Shown here in pieces: positions 37,207 through 44,898 of a stretch of 64,000 nucleotides of DNA (within the stretch, counting starts at the first letter, position 1; each line of letters opens with the position of its first letter). Under the pieces are notes generated by a model, which was not told the origin of the DNA, searched no databases, and worked only from the letters and a program-made list of their open reading frames with translations. Both the position numbers and the translations under genes were made by a program. Origin of the DNA: Rhodoferax sp. (GTDB lineage: Bacteria > Pseudomonadota > Gammaproteobacteria > Burkholderiales > Burkholderiaceae_C); contig NZ_JAQTMS010000014.1 in the NCBI RefSeq assembly GCF_028714215.1, positions 1 through 64,000 on the forward strand, written 5' to 3'.

Positions 37207-37849
37207 AGGGTTTCAACTCAAAGAAGGGGAAAGCAATGAGTAGGAAAGGTCCGTTCGGGCTTTGGGTGGGAATGACGGTCCATGACTTTGGTGCGCCATT
37301 AGACGAGATTGCGCCGTGCAAGTTTCAGATTCCGACAGTACCGAAACCACACTCAGCATTTGAGAGGTATGTGTGCCAGATCACTCCGAAGCTGGGGCTG
37401 TCGTGGATCAAGGCTGTTGGAAAAACAATAGAGACCAGCGGCTATGGTGTCGAACTGAAGTCGGCATTCGAGAGCATGGAACAGAAGCTTGCCACCACCT
37501 ATGGGAAGCAAACGAGACTTGATTTCTTGATGCATGAAAGCATTTGGAATGAACCTAGGGACTGGATGCAGGCGGTTCTAAGCAAAGAGCGCGTCCTCAT
37601 GTCTGAGTGGAGAAAAGATGCGGCCGCCACGCTCAGTGACTCTTTAACATCGGTCGCTCTTATTGCAGGTGTTTACGACACATCCAGCGGGTACATCATG
37701 ATCGAGTATTCGTTTGAGAATGCGACCAAGGCCGAAGCAGAGATTGCTGCAATGGAAGATGATGCGCTGTAGGTCACGCCCAACCCGGCGATCCAGGCGA
37801 CATATTTGCCTCCGCTTCGCTACGGCAAATCCGCGCTTGAGCTAGGGCG
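37197..37849 (+). mobile_element. Integron-like gene cassette 1
   Basis: A 653-bp unit from TTGGGGGT (right after the attI-like repeat) to the G of GGGCG|TT. It holds a single gene that nearly fills it and ends in an attC-like palindrome. Its R'' arm GCCCAAC is complementary to 6 of 7 positions of (G)TTGGGG at its own 5' end, as expected for a circular cassette cut between G and TT. Confidence 0.65.
37236..37772 (+). CDS. Hypothetical protein carried by cassette 1
   Basis: 178 aa, starting MSRKGPFGLWVGMTVHDFGA after GGGGAAAG. It has no signal peptide or membrane helix. Conserved-looking stretches are VPKPHSAFERYVCQI, GYGVELKSAFESMEQKL and ESIWNEPRDWMQAVL. I do not recognise a function. The stop (TAG) lies 5 bp before the R'' of the attC-like site, the usual position in integron cassettes. 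Lower GC than the housekeeping genes nearby. Confidence 0.75.
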   Translation: MSRKGPFGLWVGMTVHDFGAPLDEIAPCKFQIPTVPKPHSAFERYVCQITPKLGLSWIKAVGKTIETSGYGVELKSAFESMEQKLATTYGKQTRLDFLMHESIWNEPRDWMQAVLSKERVLMSEWRKDAAATLSDSLTSVALIAGVYDTSSGYIMIEYSFENATKAEAEIAAMEDDAL

Positions 37850-37856
37850 TTGCGGC
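37778..37856 (+). other. attC-like recombination site of cassette 1
   Basis: R'' GCCCAAC (37778-37784), imperfect L arms (ATCCAGGCG / CGCTTGAG), a central stem ATTTGCC (37804-37810) / GGCAAAT (37824-37830) with a 13-nt loop, then GGGCG|TTGCGGC. The overall palindrome of about 75 nt with an unpaired base near R'' fits the attC layout. The R' core differs from GTTRRRY at one position. Confidence 0.6.
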
Positions 37857-37857
37857 T

Positions 37858-37983
37858 GTGAAAAAACCTCGCCTAAAGGCAATTCCGGTCATCGCTTGTG
37901 CTGCCAGAAACGTTTGCGATTTGTCACAATTGTTTCTCTCAAAACATGGCCCGCTGCAACGTGTCTTCTTACAGCCTCGCTAG
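37858..37983 (+). CDS. 41-codon ORF at the start of cassette 2 (leader or frameshifted N-terminus)
   Basis: GTG start, sequence beginning MKKPRLKAIPVIACAARNVC and ending LQPR. It stops 5 bp before the next start region in another frame. The composition is protein-like, so it may be the true N-terminus of the downstream gene separated by a frameshift near 37975-37990, or a short upstream ORF. I cannot decide between the two. Confidence 0.35.
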   Translation: MKKPRLKAIPVIACAARNVCDLSQLFLSKHGPLQRVFLQPR

Positions 37984-37991
37984 GTGCAGTG

Positions 37992-38606
37992 ATGCAATAT
38001 CGCGATGTAAATCTAGAAAAACTCAAACCCTACCTCGCCCCTGGAGTATTTACAAAAATATCGCCAGAGGTTGAGAAAGAGATCGAAGTATTTCCAGAAG
38101 TGCATGAGCGTATCAAAGGCTGTGTTGCATTTTGTCACCAGATAGGACAGGGGCATCAAAGTGACGAGATTGACCAAAGAAGAAAATATTTAAGAGCCGC
38201 ATTGGCGGAGTTCGTATCGTTAGAAGATGCTGCGAAAATTGATTGCCCACAAGGTTCAGTATCCGGTTCGTCAGGAATATTGTCTCTTGATGACGCACGG
38301 CTACATACTGTGAGGCTATTAAGACACGCAAATGTTCATTTATCGGCGTGCACAATTGACAAAACAAGCAGGCCCGCATCATGGAATGGCCCAGGTGGAG
38401 TCGTGGACTTTGATTACACGGTGTTTTTCATCCCTAATATTCGCGACTCAATTGTCGCGACTAGGCAAGCAAACAAATATTCACCATCAGATATTGATGC
38501 GATGATAAGGTGGATTGAAAAAGAGCAAATGGAGTGGGGTATCGGTCACTTGATTTTAAAGTCAGCCGAGTTGTTTGCGGCGGAGTTTCTGCTGAAATGC
38601 ACTTAA
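37992..38606 (+). CDS. HEPN-like hypothetical protein carried by cassette 2
   Basis: 204 aa from ATG 37992 (an adjacent GTG at 37989 is also possible). Residues 111-116 read RHANVH, an R-x4-H motif as in HEPN RNases, within a helical C-terminal half (DARLHTVRLLRHANVHLSA). No membrane segments. HEPN proteins are frequent toxins and abortive-infection effectors; assignment here rests on the motif and its helical context. AT-rich relative to neighbours (many ATA/AAT codons), consistent with transfer. 93 bp separate the stop from the attC-like site. Confidence 0.65.
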   Translation: MQYRDVNLEKLKPYLAPGVFTKISPEVEKEIEVFPEVHERIKGCVAFCHQIGQGHQSDEIDQRRKYLRAALAEFVSLEDAAKIDCPQGSVSGSSGILSLDDARLHTVRLLRHANVHLSACTIDKTSRPASWNGPGGVVDFDYTVFFIPNIRDSIVATRQANKYSPSDIDAMIRWIEKEQMEWGIGHLILKSAELFAAEFLLKCT

Positions 38607-38698
38607 GGCTATGCTGAACAAGTACCTGAATTTCGGAAATGGCCTTTGTAAGTCATTGATTTACGAAGGGTCAGGTTTCATGAGTTGGACTTAATCAG

Positions 38699-38775
38699 CA
38701 CAGCCCTAACACGACGCTCAAAATGGGAGCAAATTCCGCCGCGCTCCATTTGTGCCCTTTGGCTAGGCGTAACGA
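38699..38775 (+). other. attC-like recombination site of cassette 2
   Basis: R''-like CCCTAAC preceded by CACAGC, central stem AAATGGGAGC (38721-38730) / GCTCCATTT (38743-38751), then GGCTAGGCG. The last core reads GTAACGA, not GTTRRRY, so the site may be inactive or mark the end of the array. The GCTAGG-CG sequence before the cut point is shared with attC1 (GCTAGGGCG). Confidence 0.5.
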
Positions 38776-39196
38776 CCGCTTTGGAGCGGCGGGAAAGTCG
38801 GCAATGTGTCTTGACCGTGGCGACTGCGTCAATCAGTTTTCATGTTCTACAGCCGCAAAAGACACACGGCTGACATTCAAATTTTCGACTAGCTCACCAG
38901 ATTGCCGGCATTGGGGTGCTACGATTCTGCGGTCTTTGGTAGGCACGTCGGGGTTATGTCAAGTCAGGCGGCGATTTTGGAAGGGTCGGCCACTGACTCC
39001 AACGCAGCAGTCGGTCATCGTGAGTCAGAAATTTCCGTCGATTTCTCCAGACCGGTCATTCGCGCTGCTGATCCAGTTTTGGCATTTTCCGGTCCCCGAA
39101 TCTCGAAAGCTGTCGTTCACTTGAGGAAGGCATCCATAGCATCTATCCGTCATTTCGACCACGGCAACCGACCCTTGCTGTGCTCTAGCTGCAATT
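38776..39196. other. Gene-free stretch after the cassette array
   Basis: About 420 bp with no supportable gene. Short ORFs have no recognisable composition or ribosome-binding sites. It may be eroded cassette DNA. Confidence 0.35.
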
Positions 39197-39973
39197 TCAT
39201 TTTGGCCCAGTTCCAACTTCAGTTGGAACTTTTCCGTCCAAGGCGTGATTGATCGTGTCGTATATGAACAGGGCATTGGCTATTTCACTTTTGAAGTATT
39301 CAATGCGTTCTTTATCCAAACTAATGTGACCATTTTGGCCTGTAAAGCGTATCAACAAAGTGCTTTCTGGTTTGATTTTTCTGAGCGAAGCAATCTGCTG
39401 TTCTGACGCGATGAAATGCACTTTCTCTGCGACCCCGGCAGCTTCAGGATTTCGTTTGACGGCAGACCCTTCAAAATCTTGCTCTAAAACGACATCTCCA
39501 TCCAGCATGATGGCGATTTTGTTCAAAAATATCCATCCACCTTTACTGAAAAAATATGGTGCTAGAAACAAACTTGGTCGTTCATTGTCACGGAGCGAAA
39601 TGTAAATTGGCACATAGGTAAAGACATCCATTGCAGAAGAAGTCCCTGCCGTAAAAAATCGTAGTTTTCTAAAGGCATCACGTGAACCGAATGCAAATGC
39701 ATCGCAATTTTTCCCGACCCGCTTAAAGCATGCTGAAAATTCAGTAACTCCTTCACCGCCATCCTTCACGTCTGTCATCACAAAAGAAGCTTCAAGGGCA
39801 TTTTTCCAGTCATCAGGTGTGGCTTTTGATGTCTGAGAAAGCGGGGGAGTTGCAAGGTTAACAGCAGTTGAAGTAGAACGTTCTTCTGCCCCTTTTCCGC
39901 AGCCTGCGAGCGCCGAAAGCACTACTGCAACGAACAAAGAAAGAAAAACCCTGAGTGCTCGTTTGATATCCAC
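39197..39973 (-). CDS. Hypothetical lipoprotein
   Basis: 258 aa from GTG 39973, with AGGAG about 7 nt upstream; an ATG at 40045 would add 24 residues before the signal peptide. Basic start, hydrophobic core VFLSLFVAVVLSALAGC with lipobox, then a soluble domain with Lys/Phe-rich strands (DVFTYVPIYISLRDNERPSLFLAPYFF). I do not recognise the family. GC content is clearly below that of the flanking housekeeping genes, so it is likely acquired DNA. Confidence 0.7.
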   Translation of the reverse strand: MDIKRALRVFLSLFVAVVLSALAGCGKGAEERSTSTAVNLATPPLSQTSKATPDDWKNALEASFVMTDVKDGGEGVTEFSACFKRVGKNCDAFAFGSRDAFRKLRFFTAGTSSAMDVFTYVPIYISLRDNERPSLFLAPYFFSKGGWIFLNKIAIMLDGDVVLEQDFEGSAVKRNPEAAGVAEKVHFIASEQQIASLRKIKPESTLLIRFTGQNGHISLDKERIEYFKSEIANALFIYDTINHALDGKVPTEVGTGPK

Positions 39974-40494
39974 TTCCCCGCTCCTGGTTATTTTCTGATT
40001 GATTTTGTGCCAGTATAGACAATCATTAGAAATCCAAGTGCTCAAGTCCCAAGCTCTTGGTCAATGGCCACCGGATGAATGCACTTCGGGTAGGGCGATT
40101 TCCGCTGCGCCGCGCATGACACACGCACGGCGACCCCGCAGCGCATCCGAATCGCCGTTTCGTGGTTGACGCCAATTACCTTGGCGTGTCAGGATAGTTG
40201 ACATCGACCAGTTTCGCCCTGTTCACCAATTGATGCGCTGGTCCACCTCAAAGTCCGGTGCCGCTTGCGCCGCCCCATCCCAGTCAGTTGCCCAGTCGGG
40301 CTCGATTTGCACGCCGTCATCCATCTGCGCATCACCGTCGTCCCACAATGGTGGCCCGCGTGCCGGGGATATGGCGACACGCAGCGCTTCGTTTGCTTGT
40401 TCATGCCACCGATGGCAAACGTTAAACGCTGACGCAACCCATGCTAGCATCCACAACTGCGGTAGCCCCCACAAAAGATGGAGAGACCAAGAAA
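39974..40494. other. Intergenic stretch with one doubtful minus-strand ORF
   Basis: About 520 bp. The minus strand 40223-40474 encodes 83 residues (MWGLPQLWMLAWVASAFNVC ... DFEVDQRINW) whose composition looks protein-like, possibly the 3' remnant of a larger gene, but no function or start signal supports it. The rest holds nothing I can identify. Confidence 0.3.
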
Positions 40495-40800
40495 ATGCGC
40501 ATCATCACCACCCTGGTTTTGGATATTCTGTGTTCTAGCTGTTCAGTACAAGAGAGCGAAAAAGCCTATACCGGTGTTTTTAAGATTGACGCTGGTACCG
40601 AATATGCGGCGCTTGATGTCCCGTCTACTATTGGTGGTGCGTGTACTGGATGGAATGCGATTGAAATTAGAAAGCCAGGAATGCCTGGGACAGGCATGAC
40701 CAATGTCGTTTGCTGGAAACGCACGGGGAACATGATTGCTATATCCAGCAGTCTCGGTTCAAGTCAGGCACCTGCACCAGCGAACCTCTGGTCAGACTAG
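40495..40800 (+). CDS. Small hypothetical lipoprotein
   Basis: 101 aa from ATG 40495, with GGAGAG about 14 nt upstream and no ideal Shine-Dalgarno. A short signal (MRIITTLVLDILCSSCS) has a lipobox-like Cys. The mature part contains two further Cys (GGACTGW, VVCWKR) and ends in a Ser/Ala/Pro-rich tail. The family is not recognised. Confidence 0.5.
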   Translation: MRIITTLVLDILCSSCSVQESEKAYTGVFKIDAGTEYAALDVPSTIGGACTGWNAIEIRKPGMPGTGMTNVVCWKRTGNMIAISSSLGSSQAPAPANLWSD

Positions 40801-41380
40801 AGCGACCATAGGCTCCACACAAGCTCATTCTGCTGTACGTTAATCAGTCGATTTGTTGACACTCCAAAACCATGCTTAGAACCCTCCATTTTTGGGGCTG
40901 CTCATGTTCATAAACTCATCCACAAATCAGTGTGAAGTAAACGTATGGGTTGACCTCTCATTGAGTTGGACTTCCCGTAACCTGCCGCTGGTGGCCGTCG
41001 GGTAACGCTGCACAAGAGCCCCACAGAGGGAAATTTCCTTTTCGTTCGTCGAATGACTGCTGGTGTTTTTTTGCATCAAGTCTACGACCGCTATCGAAGA
41101 CAAACTTGGCCGTCGGGTCATGGTCGTTGGCGGGTGCAGCAATCCTCGAAATCGATGCCATATTGCTGACGGTCAGGCAACTGGGGTGAATGTCGGGTCT
41201 GGAGCGAGCATTTCGGGCAGGCCTATGTCAGGAACCGCTGCGTACTTGACTTCTGACAGCACCGCGTAAAAGTCGGGATTGTGTCTCTTTGAGACGGTCG
41301 AGCCCGGCGCTCAGGTGATTGCATAAATATCAAGGTTGGCTACCAGTTGTTAGCTGCAAAGGCACGCGGCAGCGGCTGTT
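40801..41380. other. Gene-free stretch before repeat copy B
   Basis: About 580 bp. No convincing gene, repeat or regulatory element. Together with 36637-36968 and 38776-39196 it forms the low-coding-density part of the accessory region. Confidence 0.35.
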
Positions 41381-41570
41381 TTGACTCCCTCGCCGTTATG
41401 AGGAGGCGAGTAGCGCAGGCTTCGGCGGATCAGGGGCGCGCATGTTTGAGCGTAGCGAGTTTGCGCGCACCCCGCTGAAGCCGAGCAACGCAGCGTGCCC
41501 GCAGGGCCGACGAATCCGGCTCGCCTTCTCTTTGCTTACTTTCTCTTGGGCGTTGCAAGAGAAAGTAAGT
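41381..41570 (-). repeat. ~200-bp dispersed repeat, copy B
   Basis: Inverted relative to copy A. The terminal hairpin has arms CTTACTTTCTCTTG (41535-41548) and CAAGAGAAAGTAAG (41556-41569). The stem sequence differs from copies A and C, but base pairing is kept. It lies 31 bp after the 3' end of the MlaF-like gene. Confidence 0.88.
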
Positions 41571-41601
41571 CGCCCGCGGGGGCTCGCACCCGGCGGGCGA
41601 G

Positions 41602-42444
41602 TCATGGTGAATCGGCGGGCGCGGGTGCGGCATGGATGGGGATGCCAAAATCCTGATCAATGGTGACGGCCGGGTAATGAAACCGCACCGGGCCATCCGG
41701 CAGTCCGTTGACATACTGGTACACCAGCGGATCGGTACTTTTGCGCGCCTGCTCCACCGTCCCCTGGAACGCCACCTTGCCGCTGTCGAGAATGACTACA
41801 TGGTCGGCGATCTCAAGGGTGTGCGTCACTTCATGCGAGACAAAAATACTGGTCAGTCCCATGGAATCGTTGAGCTGACGAATCAGGCGCGCGGCGACCA
41901 GCAGTGAAATCGGATCGAGACCGGAAAAAGGCTCGTCGTACATCAGAAAATCCGGGTCCAGTGCAATCGCGCGCGCGATGCCGATGCGCTTGGCCATGCC
42001 GCCCGACACTTCGCTGGGCATCAGGTCACGCGCGTTGCGCAGGCCCACCGCGTTGAGCTTCATCAGGACGATGTCGCGGATCAGCGATTCGGGCAAATCG
42101 GTATGTTCACGCAGCGGGAAGGCCACGTTCTCATACACGCTCATGTCAGCAAACAAGGCGGCGAACTGAAACAATATCCCCATGCGACGCCTGACGGCAA
42201 AGAGCTGCTGCTGATCCATCAGGCCAATATCTTGCCCATCAAACAGCATTTGCCCCGACCAGGCGCGGTTCTGGCCGCCCATCAGGCGCAGCGTGGTCGT
42301 CTTGCCGCCGCCCATCGGACCGATCAGTGCCGTGACCTTGCCCCGTGGTATGCAAAGGGAAACGTCATGCAGAACGGCGCTCTCCCCGTAGCCAAAGCTC
42401 AGGTTACGCAATTCGACAAGTGAGGGGTTAAGGGTAGCTGGCAT
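41602..42444 (-). CDS. ABC transporter ATP-binding protein, MlaF type, without its operon
   Basis: 280 aa. Walker A GPMGGGKTTT, signature VSGGMAKR (the MlaF form of LSGGQ), Walker B FLMYDEPFSGLDP and H-loop VSHE. MlaF powers retrograde phospholipid transport with MlaE, MlaD and MlaB. None of those partners is adjacent: repeat copy B follows and repeat copy C precedes. The start is ATG 42444 (MPATLNPSLVELRNLSFGYG). It may partner with MlaE elsewhere or be a second copy. Confidence 0.85.
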   Translation of the reverse strand: MPATLNPSLVELRNLSFGYGESAVLHDVSLCIPRGKVTALIGPMGGGKTTTLRLMGGQNRAWSGQMLFDGQDIGLMDQQQLFAVRRRMGILFQFAALFADMSVYENVAFPLREHTDLPESLIRDIVLMKLNAVGLRNARDLMPSEVSGGMAKRIGIARAIALDPDFLMYDEPFSGLDPISLLVAARLIRQLNDSMGLTSIFVSHEVTHTLEIADHVVILDSGKVAFQGTVEQARKSTDPLVYQYVNGLPDGPVRFHYPAVTIDQDFGIPIHAAPAPADSP

Positions 42445-42571
42445 AAATACTGGAACCGGACAGAGCTGGGCAGCCAAATGATAGGGCATCCGGGACAGGC
42501 AGTCGCGCACGTGGCGTGAATACTCCAATCCGTGCCATCGGATGAAACGCTTGATCGACGCGGCAGTGGCT

Positions 42572-42784
42572 GTCTTGGCTCCCTCGCCGTTATGAGGAGG
42601 CGAGTAGCGCAGGCATCGGCGGATCAGGGGCGCGCATGTTTGAGCGTAGCGAGTTTGCGCGCACCCCGCTGAAGCCGAGCAACGCAGCGTGCCCGCAGGG
42701 CCGACGAATCCGGCTCGCCTTCTTTTGCTTACTTTTCTTGGCGAAGCAAGAAAAGTGAGTGCGCAGTCGGGCGCATATCCCGAC
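42572..42784 (-). repeat. ~200-bp dispersed repeat, copy C
   Basis: Same orientation as copy B. Hairpin arms CTTACTTTTCTTG (42728-42740) and CAAGAAAAGTGAG (42747-42759), with one G-T pair. The rest of the 418-bp gap between the MlaF-like gene and the GntR gene holds only the MlaF-like gene's upstream region. Confidence 0.88.
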
Positions 42785-42862
42785 ACCAACCCACCCGCTG
42801 GGGCGAGACCCGGCCTGCATGCCCTGCCGGGCGCATAACCCGACAAGCTCAGTCCCGGTCTT

Positions 42863-43624
42863 TCAAGACTTCAACTTATCCCGCCGCCCACTGCCATTGG
42901 GCGTCCCGATGGCGCTGACGGCGCCGCTGGAGAGCAGCGCCGCGATGACGGCGTCGCACTTGTTGCTGAGGTGTTCCTCCAGCAGCGTGCGCAAGCGCTT
43001 GCCGTTTTTGCTCTCCAGGGCTTCCATCATTTGCTCGTGTTCCTGCATGGCATGATCCCAGCGCGTCTGGCTGACGTTGGCGAAATAGCGTGCCCGGCGC
43101 AGACGCAGGTTGAGTTTGTCGTGCGTTGCCGCGAGCACCGGATTGCCGGACAGCAAAAAGAGCTGGGCGTGGATCGCCTGGTTGAGTTCGAAGTAGTGCT
43201 CGCGGTCGCCCTTTTTGTGACACAGCCGCATGCGTTCGTGCAGCTCGCGCAGTCTTGCCAGCGCGCCAGCATCGGCGTGCGCGCAGGCCAGTTCACCGGC
43301 CAGGCCCTCCAGCACCCGCAGCACCTGAAAGGTCTGCGCCGTATCGGCCAGCGTCATGGGCGTCACCATGGCGCCGCGATTCGGTAGCAGCGCCACCAGA
43401 CCCTCGCTGGCCAGCGTCTTCAGTGCCTCGCGCAAGGGCGTGCGCGACACCTTCAGCTCTTCGCACAACACTCTTTCGTTCAGCCGCAGGCCCGGCGCCA
43501 GCGCTCCGTAAGTGATCTTGTCGCGCAGGATGGCGGCCACTTTGAGGTGCAGGGAAGCCTTGTCCAGGCTTTCTTCCATTCCGGTCGAAATTTGTTTTTG
43601 CATACAAACAAGCTTAACATTCAT
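42863..43624 (-). CDS. GntR-family regulator (FadR/FCD subfamily)
   Basis: About 253 aa. Winged-helix domain at residues 20-85 (KVAAILRDKITYGALAPGLRLNERVLCEELKVSRTPLREALKTLASEGLV) and a C-terminal FCD helical effector domain with metal-type His (FELNQAIHAQLF, HEQMMEALE). ATG 43624 is preferred because AAGG/GGAA lies upstream, while ATG 43603 lacks a Shine-Dalgarno and sits in an operator-like palindrome. Divergent from the aminotransferase operon, which it probably controls. Confidence 0.88.
   Translation of the reverse strand: MNVKLVCMQKQISTGMEESLDKASLHLKVAAILRDKITYGALAPGLRLNERVLCEELKVSRTPLREALKTLASEGLVALLPNRGAMVTPMTLADTAQTFQVLRVLEGLAGELACAHADAGALARLRELHERMRLCHKKGDREHYFELNQAIHAQLFLLSGNPVLAATHDKLNLRLRRARYFANVSQTRWDHAMQEHEQMMEALESKNGKRLRTLLEEHLSNKCDAVIAALLSSGAVSAIGTPNGSGRRDKLKS
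43596..43609. promoter_or_regulatory. GntR operator-like site 1
   Basis: TTTTGCATACAAAC, a near-palindrome of the type TTTTGnATnCAAAA, overlapping the 5' end of the gntR gene. It matches site 2 at 13 of 14 positions, suggesting autoregulation. Confidence 0.6.
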
Positions 43625-43673
43625 TGCCTTGTTCCAACCGCTTGCGCTGGCAGTAGATCTCGAATACCATGTG

Positions 43674-43687
43674 TTTTGCATACAAAA
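43674..43687. promoter_or_regulatory. GntR operator-like site 2
   Basis: TTTTGCATACAAAA, 16 bp upstream of the aminotransferase ATG and 78 bp from site 1. Position just before the operon start fits repression of the aminotransferase-TTT genes. Confidence 0.6.
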
Positions 43688-43703
43688 TCATGGAGCAAGC
43701 CAG

Positions 43704-44888
43704 ATGTTGAAGCTCACGCACAAGGCCAGCGGCCGCCACTTCCTGCAGATTCCAGGCCCCACCAACGTCCCCGAGCGTGTGCTCCGGGCGATCGACAACC
43801 CAACCATAGACCACCGCGGCCCGGAGTTCCAGGTCATCGGCAAGAAGCTGCTCTCCGACATCCAAAAAATATTCCAGACCGAAGGTCCGGTAGTCATCTA
43901 CGGCGCCTCGGGCACCGGTGCCTGGGAGGCCGCCCTGGTCAACACCTTGTCGGCCGGCGACAAAATCCTGATGTACGAAACAGGCCACTTTGCGACTCTG
44001 TGGAAGAAGATGGCCCAGCGCCTGGGCCTGGACGCTGAATTTATCCCCGGCGACTGGCGCCAAGGGGTTGATGCCGAGCGCATCGCGCAGCGTCTGGCAG
44101 AAGACCGGCAGCAGCAGATCAAGGCGGTCTGCGTGGTGCACAACGAGACCTCCACCGGCGTCACCTCGGACATTGCGGCAGTGCGCCGCGCCATCGATGG
44201 CACCGGGCATCCGGCCTTGCTGATGGTGGACACCATCTCCTCGCTGGCCTCGATCGATTACCGGCACGGCCAGTGGGGCGTCGACGTCACCGTGGCCGGC
44301 TCGCAGAAAGGCTTGATGTTGCCGCCGGGCCTGTCCTTCAATGCCGTCAGCGAGAAAGCGCTGGCCGCGTCCAAAACCTCGGGCCTGCCCAAGTCCTACT
44401 GGGCCTGGGCCGACATTCTGGAAGCCAACAAGAACGGCTTCTGGCCTTACACACCGTCCACCAACTTGCTGTACGGTCTGTCCGAAGCCTGCGACATGCT
44501 GCTGGAAGAGGGCCTGCCCAATGTTTTTGCCCGCCACACGCGCTTTGCCGAAACGACCCGCTGCGCGGTGCGGGCCTGGGGCCTGGAAGTGTTCTGCGCC
44601 AATCCGGCGGCCCTCAGTTCCTCGCTGACTGCGGTGTTGATGCCCGAGGGTCACGATGCCGACAAATTCCGCAGAATCGTGCTCGACAACTTCGACATGT
44701 CGCTGGGCGTCGGCCTGGCCAAACTGGCCGGCAAGGTGTTTCGCATCGGCCACCTGGGCGACTTCAATGAATTGACGCTGATGGGCACACTGGCCGGCGT
44801 CGAGATGGGTTTGAAACTGGCCGGTGTGCCGCACCAGCCGGGTGGCGTCGCAGCCGCCATGGACTATCTGACTTCAAAACTTCAATGA
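43704..44888 (+). CDS. Class V aminotransferase, serine/alanine-glyoxylate type
   Basis: 394 aa PLP enzyme. N-terminal FLQIPGPTNVPERVL, PLP-phosphate region YGASGTGAWEAAL, cofactor Asp in MVDTISSLAS and the Schiff-base Lys in GSQKGLMLPPG are all present. Family members transfer the amino group from serine or alanine to glyoxylate. GGAG lies 8 nt before ATG 43704. It leads an operon with tctCBA and a GlcG-like gene, so it probably processes the imported compound or its breakdown product; the substrate is not readable from sequence. Confidence 0.88.
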   Translation: MLKLTHKASGRHFLQIPGPTNVPERVLRAIDNPTIDHRGPEFQVIGKKLLSDIQKIFQTEGPVVIYGASGTGAWEAALVNTLSAGDKILMYETGHFATLWKKMAQRLGLDAEFIPGDWRQGVDAERIAQRLAEDRQQQIKAVCVVHNETSTGVTSDIAAVRRAIDGTGHPALLMVDTISSLASIDYRHGQWGVDVTVAGSQKGLMLPPGLSFNAVSEKALAASKTSGLPKSYWAWADILEANKNGFWPYTPSTNLLYGLSEACDMLLEEGLPNVFARHTRFAETTRCAVRAWGLEVFCANPAALSSSLTAVLMPEGHDADKFRRIVLDNFDMSLGVGLAKLAGKVFRIGHLGDFNELTLMGTLAGVEMGLKLAGVPHQPGGVAAAMDYLTSKLQ

Positions 44889-44898
44889 GGAGAACAGC

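Larger units (their letters stand above)
37850..38769 (+). mobile_element. Integron-like gene cassette 2
   Basis: A 920-bp unit from TTGCGGCTGTG (37850) to the G of GGCTAGGCG. Its 5' end is complementary to its own distal R'' region CACAGCCCTAAC (38699-38710) at 9 of the first 11 positions, supporting a circular origin. The sequence that follows starts TAACGACC rather than TTRRRY, so the downstream core site is degenerate and the array probably ends here. Confidence 0.6.

Noticed and set aside
40223..40474. 83-codon minus-strand ORF ending QRINW
   Set aside because: Composition is plausible but there is no recognisable family, start signal or neighbour; kept only as a remark in the intergenic entry.
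41396..41605. Short ORFs with RIRRPCGHAALL-type sequence in repeat copies A, B and C
   Set aside because: They recur only because the repeat recurs; the conserved hairpin and lack of a consistent start argue against coding.
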